This document shows positions 15,926 to 24,563 of a stretch of DNA of 42,178 nt, piece after piece; position 1 is the first letter of the stretch, and the number at the start of each line of letters is the position of its first letter. A program made the translations under genes and the position numbers. The notes below the pieces were generated by a model. The model ran no database searches. It saw only the letters and a program-made list of their open reading frames with translations, and was not told where the DNA came from. Origin of the DNA: Rhodopirellula sp. (GTDB lineage Bacteria > Planctomycetota > Planctomycetia > Pirellulales > Thermoguttaceae); assembly GCA_012728855.1 (NCBI GenBank), contig JAAYEH010000400.1, forward strand, positions 98,899 through 141,076, in the 5' to 3' direction.

Positions 15926-17806
15926 CTACAGCGAGAGCACAAACTCGACCAGGTCGTTGATCTGTTGCTCGTTAAGGCCGCTGAGGTCGCCCCCCTTGGC
16001 CCCGTGTTTGCCCTCGATGAGCAATTCCTTGATCGTGACCCAGTGGCCGTCATGCATATAGGGGGCGGTTCGCCAGCACTCGATCAGTGTGGACGTGTCG
16101 AAGTCGTCGCGGCGGTCGTACTGACCGCGCGAGCCAACGTCATGCATCTTGAGGTCCGTATAGAGCGGCTCCGGATGGCACGTCGCACAGCCGATTGTTT
16201 TGTCGAAGAACAGCTTCTTCCCCCGCTCGGCCGCCTCGCTCAATTTGCCGTTGACCAGGTGAGGGCTGGGGACCGGTTGGAGAGCTCTGAGGTATTCGTC
16301 GATGGCCACCGCGTCTTCGTCGGGCCGCACGGCAAACTGGATATGGGTGATGCCCGCCCGCACCGCCGCCTCTCCGCCGCCCCGCACCCCCGAGGCCATC
16401 GAGGGCGGCGTCTGATGCGACAAGAGCATGTTCTTTGTGTTTTTCGGGTTGCCCATGCCGTCGTTCATCAGATCCCAATTCAGCGCGTCGACCCGAGCGT
16501 CCGGATGGCAACTGGAGCAACTCTGCCAATGCTGGAAGCAGAGGTCGGCATCGTGGAAGAACATCTCTCCGCGGCGCTGGACGGTCAATTGCGGCGGCGG
16601 TCCCAACGCGATCGACGACACCCGGCGATAGCGCGACTTCTCCGCCAAATCGACCACGCTCAAGTTGTCCGTGAAATACATCGTCACGTACACCTTGTTG
16701 CCGACCACAGCCACGCCGCGCGGCCCGTTTCCCTCCAGCTTGATCCGCTCGCGGAGGTCGACCAGAAACGCCAGATCGTTCGGCACGTCAGCCGTCGTCG
16801 GCGAGGAATAGTTCCCGGTCGGATCGTAGCGGCCTGCCTTGCGGGCCGTCTCCTCGTCCGCTGGTATTCTGGAAAGCTTGTCGAACAGCCCCTTGGAATC
16901 GATCACGCTCAGCTCTTGCGTGCCGGCCTGCGCGACGCAGATCGTCGCGCCGTCGGCCGTCGTGGTCACTCCCCACGGATTCGCCGCGCCCAGATCGACG
17001 TCGTCCAGGAGCACCGTGTTGTGGAGCTTCTTGGCCGCCAGATCGATGATCGACAACGCATTAGTGTTCATCCAGCCTCGTTCCAGTTGCGTGGTGGGCA
17101 TCTGGTAACGGGAAAGGATGTGGGCGATATAGGCGTACTTGCCGTCGGGCGACACGCACACTCCCCGCAGGCTGCCGCTTCCGTTGAGTAGGCGGATATT
17201 GGTCGGTTGATTGTTGGCCGTGTCGATCAGCGTCACTGCCGATGCCACGTCGTAAGAATCCGACCGGTCGATCGGTATCAGATTGGCGATCACAACGAGC
17301 TTGCCGTCGGGCGTGACCGCCGAGGCATTCGGCTCCCGCACGACCGGCACCCGTGTGATCTCTTTACTCGAGGCGAGATCAATCACCGAAACATTGTCGT
17401 TAAAACGATTGCAGACGTAGAGCCGCTTGCCGTCGGGGCTGGCCACCGGGGCCTCGGCGCCGTGCCCCGCGGCGATCTTTGCCGCCGACGCGCCGGAAGC
17501 GACGTCGACGATGCACACCGTGCCTTCCGGGGATATGCAGGTGACGTAGAGCTTCGTTCCATCCGGGCTGAGAGCCATGCCGGTCGGTTTCGGCGGCACG
17601 GGAATCGTGCGAGCGACCTTGCCGCCCGCCGTTTCCACGACGGAAATCTGATTGCCGTCGATGTTCAACACATAGAGGTTCGCCCCGTCTTTCGCCGCGA
17701 CGACCTGCAAAGGGCCTAAATACTTCCCCGGCTCGGCCGCTTCCGCGGCGGCGACCGCGAGTGCCATGAGGAAAACGACAACGAATTGGCGCCACGTACG
17801 CGTCAT
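15926..17806 (-). CDS. Beta-propeller (YVTN) protein fused to dihaem cytochrome c peroxidase-like domain
   Basis: A 626-residue exported protein. Residues 1-23 are a signal peptide. Residues from about 28 to 400 carry repeated propeller blades with signatures such as VAAKDGANLYVLNI, LSPDGTKLYVTC and SPDGKRLYVCN. The C-terminal part is MauG/cytochrome-c-peroxidase-like, with two c-type haem sites, CSSCH near residue 431 and CATCH near 535, and a TAPYMHDGHW segment. It probably acts in the periplasm as an electron-transfer or oxidative enzyme; its partner is unknown. A good promoter match lies upstream at 17922-17950. It is the first gene of the minus-strand group with aguB, aguA and the sulfatase, and its TAG is immediately followed by the aguB ATG. 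Confidence 0.88.
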   Translation of the reverse strand: MTRTWRQFVVVFLMALAVAAAEAAEPGKYLGPLQVVAAKDGANLYVLNIDGNQISVVETAGGKVARTIPVPPKPTGMALSPDGTKLYVTCISPEGTVCIVDVASGASAAKIAAGHGAEAPVASPDGKRLYVCNRFNDNVSVIDLASSKEITRVPVVREPNASAVTPDGKLVVIANLIPIDRSDSYDVASAVTLIDTANNQPTNIRLLNGSGSLRGVCVSPDGKYAYIAHILSRYQMPTTQLERGWMNTNALSIIDLAAKKLHNTVLLDDVDLGAANPWGVTTTADGATICVAQAGTQELSVIDSKGLFDKLSRIPADEETARKAGRYDPTGNYSSPTTADVPNDLAFLVDLRERIKLEGNGPRGVAVVGNKVYVTMYFTDNLSVVDLAEKSRYRRVSSIALGPPPQLTVQRRGEMFFHDADLCFQHWQSCSSCHPDARVDALNWDLMNDGMGNPKNTKNMLLSHQTPPSMASGVRGGGEAAVRAGITHIQFAVRPDEDAVAIDEYLRALQPVPSPHLVNGKLSEAAERGKKLFFDKTIGCATCHPEPLYTDLKMHDVGSRGQYDRRDDFDTSTLIECWRTAPYMHDGHWVTIKELLIEGKHGAKGGDLSGLNEQQINDLVEFVLSL

Positions 17807-17921
17807 AAAGAAGCTCCTGAGGGTCGAGTGATTCTTTACTGAAGTTGCGCTAGGTGTGAGCGGGGAAGTGCGGCGATTTCGCCGACGGCATCCGCCGCGG
17901 AGGGGGATGAAAGCCGGGTCT

Positions 17922-17950
17922 AGTATAAAGCGGCGGAAGGCCCGTGTCGA
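17922..17950 (-). promoter_or_regulatory. Candidate sigma70-type promoter for the cytochrome/agu group
   Basis: On the minus strand TCGACA (17945-17950) and TATACT (17922-17927) are 17 bases apart, five of six matches to each consensus hexamer. It lies about 115 bases upstream of the cytochrome gene start in the divergent intergenic region. Confidence 0.45.
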
Positions 17951-18088
17951 CGCGCCGGCGGAAAACTTTCAACCACCCGCCGAGAGCCTCGCTCACCCCC
18001 GGTTGCCAAGCCAACCCGCGGGAACCCGGTTCCCTACAGCCGGGTGGTCGTTTATGATGGCTCCAGCGGATCAACAGGAGCAGGCCCA

Positions 18089-20680
18089 GTGAAGATTCTT
18101 GCCATGCACCGACTCTTGATATTCTCCGTCGTTGTGGTCTCCCCGGCGCTTTGCAGCGCGGAAACCGGCCCGGCGAAACGGCCCTGCCAGGTGGCTCAGC
18201 CGGGGAGCCGGCCCGACGGCGCTCCGAGGGCGAGCGATGTTGTCATGCGGTCCCTGACGCTCCGCGAGGCGAAAAACGAGGACGGGCGAGACACGTTTCG
18301 TGCCTTGGCGAGCTTCCACGTCACGCGGCTGGAATGGGCCTACATTTGCGATCCGCGGTTCATCGAGCGGGTGCGTGCGTCGGGGCGGCAGTTCGGCGGC
18401 GCCGCCTCGTCGGCAATGCCGCATATCCTGAAGCCGGAGGGGATGGACTACACCGAGTTAGCCTGCGTGGACTTGAACGGTGTGCCGGTGATCCCCACCT
18501 GGAAACGTGCCTGGCGACCGCCGGGCAATCTCTGGATTTGCATCAACAACCCGGCAGTCGAACGGGCGTACCTGGATTACCTGAAGGCCTATCTCGCCGC
18601 CGGTGCAGAAATCATGCAGCGCGACGAGCCGGGAGGCAATGAAAACGCGTTGGCCTGGGGCGGATGCTTCTGCGACCACTGCATGCGCCAATTCCGCCAA
18701 TACCTTTCGCAAAACACATCCCCCTCGCAGCGCAAGTCGCTGGGAATCGAGGATCTCGAACGCTTCGACTACCGCGATCTCCTCAAGCGGCAGGGCGCCG
18801 CGGTGGGTGACGACTTTCGCCGCTGGGACGGCGGCGCGCTGAAACAACATTTCATCGAGTTTCAAACTCGGGCGACCGCCGCTTTCCATGAGCGAACTCG
18901 CCGGGCGCTGGATGAATACGCCCGCCGCCGCGTCCCCTTCTCCTGCAACAACGGCTGCCGGCGATGGACTCCGATCGAAATGGCGTTCGATTGGGCCTTC
19001 GGCGAACTCTCGTATCGCCACGCCCAACCCGGCATGATTCACGACGCCATCCGCGAGGCCGCGTCGCTGGGTCGCTGCCAGGTCATCACCATGCCGAAGC
19101 GGGCTGACTGGGAGGAGTCGGAAGCGTGGCGCCGCCTCACGCGGCAGACGATCGCCATGGCCTACGCCTGCGGCGGCCATACGATGGTCCCCTGGGACGT
19201 CTACATGCCGGGCGATGCCCCGCGCTATTTCGGCGCGCCGGAGCACTACGCCGATCTTTATGGATTCATCCGCGCCAACAGCCGCTACCTCGACGGTTAC
19301 GAATACGCCGGCGCGCTGGGCCGGGAAATCGACTGCACCCTCTACGGCGATCGTCCACCCTTGCGGTTGCCCGACGAGGCCCAGGTGCGCGCCGTCGTCC
19401 GAGCGATTCCAGGGCGGCAGGACGCCCCCGTCGTCATCCACCTGGTCGACTGGTCCGACGATCCTCGGCCGTTGAAGCTGACACTCGATCCGGCGGCCCT
19501 TTTCGGTGATCGGCCGCTGGAAATGAAACTGCTCGTGCCGGCAGCCTATGACAAAAAGAGCCACCAGGCCGCGGAAGAGGCTCATTCCTACGCCGCGTTG
19601 AGCAAGACCATCTCGATCGAAGGCGGTTATGTGACTTCGGTCGACATCCCGGCACTGAAGCCTTGGGGGCTGCTTCTCATCGAACCGTGCAAGGCGGACC
19701 GCGGTGGCGTCTGGCAACCGACCATCCTGCCAGCGACGGGCGACCGCTACCGCGAAACGCTTCGCGTTTCGCTGGCGTCCGCCACAGCGGGCGCGAGCCT
19801 GCACTACACCAGCGACGGCAGCCGCCCGACCACCGCCTCGCCCCGCTACACGAAACCGATCGCCCTGACCGACACAGCCACCGTACAAGCCATCGCCGTT
19901 CTTCCCGACGGTCGGGCCAGCCGCACCGCATCAGTCCGTTTCCAGCGCATCCCGGGCGGGCCGGAACCTTCGCCGCCCGATAGCGAACCACTCCAGGCGA
20001 ACCTGAAACTGTGGTTGAAGGCCGACGCGCTAACACTCCCCGACGGCGCGACGGTCAACGTCTGGACCGCCAGCGCCGGAGAAGACGCCGCAGCCAAGCC
20101 GCACAAGACGTTCGACGGCACGTTGACGCAGCCGCCCACGTTCGCAACCGATGCCATGCACGGCCGCCCGGCTGTTCGATTCGACGGGGTCGACGATTCC
20201 ATCGCGATTGAAGGCTTCGCCAACCGCTATCTGGCCGGCCGGCCATTGACCGTCTTCATGGTGACTCAATCGGAAAGCGACGGCTTTGGCATGTGCGGCA
20301 ACGGCATCTGGGGCACCGGCGGCGAACCTCGGCTCTACATGCAGCGGAGCGCTTTCTGTTACGACAAACTGACTAAGGCGGTGGAACTCCAGCCGGCCAG
20401 CGGCGGGCCAGCCATTTCCGTTTTCATGCACGACGGCAAGGAAACGATCACCGCTGCCGTCAACGGCATTCTCAGCGAGCCGGTTGCCGGCATTCCGGTC
20501 GTCGAGAAGTTCGGCGGCGGCAACCTTGCCATCCCATTCTGGAGCGGCAATCAGAACTGCGCGGGCGATCTGGCCGAAGTCGTTGTCTTCGACCGCAAAC
20601 TGACGGATCGCGAGCGCGCGGGTGTGGAAGCTTATTTGGCGGATAAATACGGCATACCCTACGTCACGCGGTGGGAGTGA
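18089..20680 (+). CDS. Secreted glycosidase-like protein with chitobiase C-terminal-like and LamG domains
   Basis: An 863-residue exported protein. The start is a GTG at 18089 with AGGAG eight bases upstream (an ATG at 18104 is the alternative), followed by a signal peptide ending near CSA. Residues of about 50-370 look like a TIM-barrel glycosidase-type domain; the segment CFCDHCMRQFRQYL resembles one seen in many planctomycete and verrucomicrobial beta-galactosidase-like proteins. About 545-620 is a chitobiase/hexosaminidase C-terminal-like repeat (ASLHYTSDGSRPT). About 637-857 is a LamG/concanavalin-like domain (LKLWLKADALTLPDG to LADKYGI) that may bind carbohydrate. Activity is unproven. 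The downstream Tat-targeted oxidoreductase starts 11 bases after the stop, suggesting an operon. Confidence 0.8.
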   Translation: MKILAMHRLLIFSVVVVSPALCSAETGPAKRPCQVAQPGSRPDGAPRASDVVMRSLTLREAKNEDGRDTFRALASFHVTRLEWAYICDPRFIERVRASGRQFGGAASSAMPHILKPEGMDYTELACVDLNGVPVIPTWKRAWRPPGNLWICINNPAVERAYLDYLKAYLAAGAEIMQRDEPGGNENALAWGGCFCDHCMRQFRQYLSQNTSPSQRKSLGIEDLERFDYRDLLKRQGAAVGDDFRRWDGGALKQHFIEFQTRATAAFHERTRRALDEYARRRVPFSCNNGCRRWTPIEMAFDWAFGELSYRHAQPGMIHDAIREAASLGRCQVITMPKRADWEESEAWRRLTRQTIAMAYACGGHTMVPWDVYMPGDAPRYFGAPEHYADLYGFIRANSRYLDGYEYAGALGREIDCTLYGDRPPLRLPDEAQVRAVVRAIPGRQDAPVVIHLVDWSDDPRPLKLTLDPAALFGDRPLEMKLLVPAAYDKKSHQAAEEAHSYAALSKTISIEGGYVTSVDIPALKPWGLLLIEPCKADRGGVWQPTILPATGDRYRETLRVSLASATAGASLHYTSDGSRPTTASPRYTKPIALTDTATVQAIAVLPDGRASRTASVRFQRIPGGPEPSPPDSEPLQANLKLWLKADALTLPDGATVNVWTASAGEDAAAKPHKTFDGTLTQPPTFATDAMHGRPAVRFDGVDDSIAIEGFANRYLAGRPLTVFMVTQSESDGFGMCGNGIWGTGGEPRLYMQRSAFCYDKLTKAVELQPASGGPAISVFMHDGKETITAAVNGILSEPVAGIPVVEKFGGGNLAIPFWSGNQNCAGDLAEVVVFDRKLTDRERAGVEAYLADKYGIPYVTRWE

Positions 20681-20691
20681 GGATTCTTGTC

Positions 20692-22065
20692 ATGACGAAG
20701 ATCAATCGTAGAGCATTTGTTGGCGGCGCCGCGGCGATGGCAGCCGGCGCGACGATCCTGGCGACGAAAACCGGCCGTGCCGAGTCGCCCAGTGAGAAGG
20801 TGGTGCTGGGGCTGATCGGATCCGGCGGACGAGGCCGGCTGGTCACCCGCGGCATGGCCGGTCTGCCGAATGTGGAAGTGAAATATGTATGCGATGTCGA
20901 GGACGCTCGCGCCGCGGCGGGCGCAGGGGAGTTGGAGAAGATCCAAGGCAAAGCTCCTCAAATCACGCGCGATATGCGCCAGGTCTTCGACGACCGAGAC
21001 GTCGATGCCGTGATCGTTGGCACCCCTGAGCACTGGCATGCACTGGCCACCGTCTGGGCGTGCCAGGCGGGCAAAGACGTCTTCGTCGAGAAGAACATCT
21101 CGGCGTCGATCCCCGAAGGGCGAAAAATGATCGAGGCGGCCCGAAAATACAACCGCCTGGTCGATGCAGGATTCCAATGCCGCAGCGCCGAATACGTGCT
21201 GCACGCGCGCGACTACATCGCCGCGGGGAACCTCGGCAAGGTGCTTTATGTGAAGGCCTTCGGGATGCTGCCCTTCGTTTACGGCGGTTATCCGCTGAAA
21301 GACGAGCCCGATGGCGATCCGCCGGCAGGGCTCGACTGGGACCGTTGGCTCGGCCCGGTCGCCGAGCGGCCGTACAACAAAAGGCTGCACCGGCAGTGGT
21401 ACGGGTACTGGCGTTTCTCGGGCGGCAATGCGTCCGACGCCATTCACACCCTCGACGTGGCGCGACTGGTAGTCGGCGACCCGCCGCACCCGAAAGCGGT
21501 CCACTGCGTCGGCGGACGCTGGCAGTTTGACGACGGCGGAGACATGCCCGACGTTCAGATCGTCACCTTCGAGTTCGACAAGCTGGCGATGACGTTTGAG
21601 AACAGCGGCTTCACCCCCTATCTATTCAAGACCCCCTTTGATATTCGCAACGCTGACAAGTTTCCCTACTGGCCGCAGAACTCGTCGCGGATCGAGATCT
21701 ACGGCACCAAGCAGATGATGTACCTGGGCCGCCATGGCGGCGGCTGGCAAGCCGTCACATTGGGCGGAACTGAGTTGGGCGGTCCCGGACCGAAAGTGGA
21801 GAAGCAGGAGTACGGGCGTTTTCCGGACGAGCCCCATTTCGCCAACTTCATCGACTGCGTTCGCACACGCAACAAGCCCAACGGCGACGTGGCGGTCTGC
21901 CATTACAGTGCTTCGCTGGAGCATCTGGCCAACACGGCATTGCGAGCCGGCAACGAGAAGCTCGTCTTCGACGGCCAGACGGAACGATTCACCAACAACG
22001 AAAAGGCGAACGCCTTGCAGCAGCTCGACTACCGCGATCCGTACCGAATGCCGACGGAGGTGTGA
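20692..22065 (+). CDS. Tat-exported Gfo/Idh/MocA family oxidoreductase
   Basis: A 457-residue oxidoreductase with a twin-arginine signal (NRRAFVGGAAAMAAGATIL, residues 5-23), so it is exported folded with its nicotinamide cofactor. The Rossmann motif follows as LGLIGSGGRGR. The usual EKP is EKN here (VEKNISAS near residue 140), with the lysine kept. A Gfo/Idh C-terminal domain with GGNASDAIHTLDVAR and the planctomycete-type ending completes it. GAGG nine bases upstream supports the ATG at 20692; a GTG at 20671 overlapping the previous gene is the alternative. Likely cotranscribed with the glycosidase-like gene, fitting periplasmic sugar conversion. The window's tatC gene shows the export route exists. 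Confidence 0.9.
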   Translation: MTKINRRAFVGGAAAMAAGATILATKTGRAESPSEKVVLGLIGSGGRGRLVTRGMAGLPNVEVKYVCDVEDARAAAGAGELEKIQGKAPQITRDMRQVFDDRDVDAVIVGTPEHWHALATVWACQAGKDVFVEKNISASIPEGRKMIEAARKYNRLVDAGFQCRSAEYVLHARDYIAAGNLGKVLYVKAFGMLPFVYGGYPLKDEPDGDPPAGLDWDRWLGPVAERPYNKRLHRQWYGYWRFSGGNASDAIHTLDVARLVVGDPPHPKAVHCVGGRWQFDDGGDMPDVQIVTFEFDKLAMTFENSGFTPYLFKTPFDIRNADKFPYWPQNSSRIEIYGTKQMMYLGRHGGGWQAVTLGGTELGGPGPKVEKQEYGRFPDEPHFANFIDCVRTRNKPNGDVAVCHYSASLEHLANTALRAGNEKLVFDGQTERFTNNEKANALQQLDYRDPYRMPTEV

Positions 22066-22144
22066 GCCGCGATGAAAAACCAGAATGTCCCCCTAACTTG
22101 GCCACCTTAACTTGGCTTTAGTCGTTCGGCAACGGAAGGGAATT

Positions 22145-23257
22145 ATGAGCACCGTATTCAGCCACATTATTCAGAAGCGATTCTCGCAGGTGAACGAAGA
22201 TGTTGCAACAGATGCACTTGCCTACGTGCTCGAATCTAGTGAAGCCGCTAGGAGCGGTATGACAAAGTTGCTGCGTGGAATCTTGCCAGACCTGCCTCCG
22301 CTTCGCTTCAAAACACAACAAAGCGAAGGCACAATCCGTCCAGACATGTGGGGATTTGCGGGTGCGGAACCGCGAGTATTTGTTGAGAACAAGTTCTGGG
22401 CGGGTCTCACAGACAATCAACCGGTATCATATCTGAAACAACTTGCTGCCTATTCCAAGTCGACTGTACTTCTTATCGTCGCACCCGCAGCCCGACAGCA
22501 CACACTTTGGCGCGAGTTGAGCAGTAGGCTTCTCGATTCTGGCATTTCTGTTTTTCCGCAAAACGCTCCAGCAGGCGTTGCTTACGCTGTTGCAACTCAG
22601 CTCGGACCAGTTCTGGCTCTCACATCATGGACAAACATCCTGTCAGTTCTGGAACACGAAGCGGTAGATGACCCTAGTGCGAGAGGCGATCTTGTCCAGC
22701 TTCGTGCTCTTTGCGACTCGGCGGACGCTGACGCGTTCACGCCTGTTACTCACAGCGATATGTCAGACCAGCGAACACCGGCTTTTGTTCTTCAACTCTC
22801 CTCGATTGTGCAGTCATCTGTCGATCTTGCTGTAACAGAGAAGGCTATCTCCATTCGCGGTCTCCGTCCACAAGCTTCCTGGGACAGAATCGGGCGATAT
22901 GTAATGCTGTCCAGTGGGCCCACTGGGGGGGCTGGGGCTTGGTTCGGTGTTCATTTTGACCTATGGAAGACTCATGGAACGACGCCGCTCTGGCTCATTC
23001 TTAGTGACGGAAACTTCGGACGTGGACAAGAAGTCCGTCCACTCATCGAGCCTTGGGCTACGCAAAAGGGCATTCTCACAGCAACCAGCGATCATGACAT
23101 TGCCATAGCTCTCGAAATTCCCGTAGGAGAAGAGAGGGACGGAGTCATCCGTTCTCTGGTTAACGACCTTAAGGCTCTGACGACACTGCTTGAAGCACTG
23201 GCGTCACAGGGCATACAAATCGCAACGCAGGGGGTAGATGATGAAACTGCCTCCTAA
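22145..23257 (+). CDS. PD-(D/E)xK nuclease-superfamily protein of unknown role
   Basis: A 370-residue cytoplasmic protein. The N-terminal half has a PD-(D/E)xK pattern: D67 in RPDMWGF, E81-N-K83 in VFVENKFWAG, then a Q/Y-containing helix (NQPVSYLKQLAAY) as in many nuclease-fold proteins. The rest shows no recognised domain. GGAAGG four bases before the ATG at 22145 supports this start; an in-frame extension to 22112 is less likely. The DNA is visibly less GC-rich than its neighbours and follows a short stretch with a repeated TAACTTGGC, suggesting acquisition by transfer. It overlaps the next small gene by 20 bases, so the two form a unit. Next to toxin-antitoxin modules, a defence role is plausible but unproven. 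Confidence 0.7.
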   Translation: MSTVFSHIIQKRFSQVNEDVATDALAYVLESSEAARSGMTKLLRGILPDLPPLRFKTQQSEGTIRPDMWGFAGAEPRVFVENKFWAGLTDNQPVSYLKQLAAYSKSTVLLIVAPAARQHTLWRELSSRLLDSGISVFPQNAPAGVAYAVATQLGPVLALTSWTNILSVLEHEAVDDPSARGDLVQLRALCDSADADAFTPVTHSDMSDQRTPAFVLQLSSIVQSSVDLAVTEKAISIRGLRPQASWDRIGRYVMLSSGPTGGAGAWFGVHFDLWKTHGTTPLWLILSDGNFGRGQEVRPLIEPWATQKGILTATSDHDIAIALEIPVGEERDGVIRSLVNDLKALTTLLEALASQGIQIATQGVDDETAS

Positions 23258-23585
23258 GCTCAAGGCATTCGTAGAAGAGAGCGATTGGACGTTCGCGAAG
23301 ACCTATGCACACACATGGCCACACGAGTATATCGTGCGGGATCGTGTAGACGAGAGTCTCTTCCTCTCGCTTGTCAGACATATTCGCGAACATGGATACA
23401 AAGGCAGGTTTTACCGGAAAGCGATCACATACTTTGATGAAGACGGAATAGTCTACTGGACGATGGGAGCACCAATTGGGGAAACAACCATCGTGAACCG
23501 ATGCACGAAAGAGCAAACCTACGAATACCGTCTAAAACACGGAACACTTCCAAATGCCAGGGGCATGAGTACCGGGCAAAGGTGA
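23238..23585 (+). CDS. Small conserved hypothetical protein, partner of the PD-(D/E)xK protein
   Basis: A 115-residue protein. The core (KTYAHTWPHEYIVRDR, then FYRKAITYFDEDG, then YWTMGAPIGETTIVNR) matches a widespread family of unknown function that I recall from many bacteria and archaea. It starts at one of two adjacent ATGs (23238 or 23241) inside the end of the nuclease-like gene, after GGGGG, so translation is probably coupled. There are no membrane or signal segments. The final residues are encoded by a short direct repeat (23571-23602), so the natural C-terminus may have been altered. The conserved HEYI and aromatic residues hint at a catalytic or ligand site, but no function is assigned. 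Confidence 0.7.
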   Translation: MMKLPPKLKAFVEESDWTFAKTYAHTWPHEYIVRDRVDESLFLSLVRHIREHGYKGRFYRKAITYFDEDGIVYWTMGAPIGETTIVNRCTKEQTYEYRLKHGTLPNARGMSTGQR

Positions 23586-23602
23586 GGACCGGGCAAGGGT
23601 GA
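23571..23602. repeat. Short tandem-like direct repeat at a gene end
   Basis: ACCGGGCAAAGGTGA (23571-23585) recurs with one change at 23588-23602. The first copy contains the stop codon of the 115-residue gene, so the last few codons and the stop come from the repeat. Confidence 0.5.
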
Positions 23603-23847
23603 CAGCCACCAAGATTGACAAGGATGGGAGGCATGGGTAAAAGTAGGGCATGCCACGTGGTCCACGGTATGCTCCGAAGGACCGAAAGGGGACGGACGCA
23701 TATACTGGGTAGCTTAGGGTGACGTTTGCCAGGTTATCTTCCGCAATGATCCCAATACATGCGCCGACGGTTTTCATGCCCAGGAAACACGGGCACCCTA
23801 CTCCCCTCGCCCCCAATGAGGATTCAGGATGTCGCACGCCTTGACGG
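23586..23847. other. Convergent intergenic region, no gene seen
   Basis: Between the small conserved protein and the broken PIN gene. No family-like frame, ribosome binding site or clear terminator was recognised. Confidence 0.5.
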
Positions 23848-24267
23848 CTACGGCATCGACGAGAGTGCGCGGATAAACGGAAACGTCGCCCGAAGGCTTG
23901 CCACAAGCTTGGCGTCCGCCGTCACGAGTTCGCAGCCATCCTGCTCCGCCAGGGCAACGTAGACACAGTCGTACACCCCGATCCGCGCGGCGGAGGCGAT
24001 TTCAGCCGCCCGCGCCAGCAGAGGGATGTGGGGAACAAGCACGGGCGCGTCCACCATGATCGCCTGCCAGAGCGGCAACCCGCCGATGACCCTCTTCTGC
24101 CTCTCAGCCTTCAGCAGAGCGTGCAGGCACTCGACGGGAAAAATGTCGGGGGCGATCAGTTCATGGCTCGCAGCATGAAAATCGTCCCGCAACCGACGCG
24201 CCCCCTCGGAATCCGTTTCGGACAACACCTACTTGAGTCCGACGTTGGAATCCAGGATGTACTTCAT
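23848..24267 (-). pseudogene. VapC-type PIN toxin gene interrupted by an amber codon
   Basis: From the ATG at 24267 the frame reads MKYILDSNVGLK, then TAG (24231-24229) at codon 13, then VLSETDSEGARRL and a complete PIN domain to 23848. The stop occupies a position where relatives commonly have tryptophan (TGG to TAG is one change). The remaining PIN acids are present: E in FPVECLHAL, D in GVYDCVYVAL and D in LVTADAKL. A GTG directly after the stop could restart translation, but the product would lack the first catalytic aspartate (D6 in ILDSNV). The ATG overlaps the stop of the upstream antitoxin, as in an intact module. Loss of toxin activity is the likely outcome; suppression or a sequencing error are the alternatives. 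Confidence 0.75.
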
Positions 24268-24461
24268 TCGTCTCTAGTTTCCCGGATCAGATCGACCGCG
24301 ATGTCTGTCTCCCCGCACTTCCGCTGCAACTCCTCGCGGCTGCTCTCGCCACGCTTCCGGATTCGCCGGTAGGTCTCCTCATCGACACGCCGACCCGTCG
24401 CCAGGGCATCCACCACAGCTTGCATGTCCACCAGCACGTCTGAAGCAAGGTTTGCGCTCAT
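24264..24461 (-). CDS. Antitoxin of the second toxin-antitoxin module
   Basis: A 65-residue antitoxin-like protein. The C-terminal TDIAVDLIRETRDE closely resembles the ending of antitoxins that accompany PIN toxins in cyanobacteria and planctomycetes, and a helical RRVDEETYRRIRKR segment precedes it. I choose the ATG at 24461 because a near-consensus promoter (24468-24496) places the transcription start at or beside this ATG. Longer frames from 24479 or 24542 would begin upstream of the expected transcript. Its stop overlaps the ATG of the toxin gene (ATGA), giving coupled translation. The partner toxin is broken, so this antitoxin may now be an orphan, or may still counter related toxins. 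Confidence 0.72.
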   Translation of the reverse strand: MSANLASDVLVDMQAVVDALATGRRVDEETYRRIRKRGESSREELQRKCGETDIAVDLIRETRDE

Positions 24462-24467
24462 AGGCGA

Positions 24468-24496
24468 ATTATCAGACATCGAGATGCTTGAGTCAA
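24468..24496 (-). promoter_or_regulatory. Promoter of second antitoxin, leaderless arrangement
   Basis: On the minus strand TTGACT (24491-24496) and GATAAT (24468-24473) are 17 bases apart, each five of six to consensus. Only six bases separate the -10 box from the ATG at 24461, so the mRNA should begin at or within a base or two of the start codon. Confidence 0.65.
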
Positions 24497-24563
24497 CGAA
24501 AGAGGATGCAAACGTTTCGCGGGCCGTGAAACGGGACATCACGGATTCCGGCGAGTCCGGCCG

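Noticed and set aside
15965..17191. 408-codon open frame opposite the propeller/cytochrome gene
   Set aside because: The opposite strand encodes two CXXCH haem sites and propeller repeats; the plus frame has no features.
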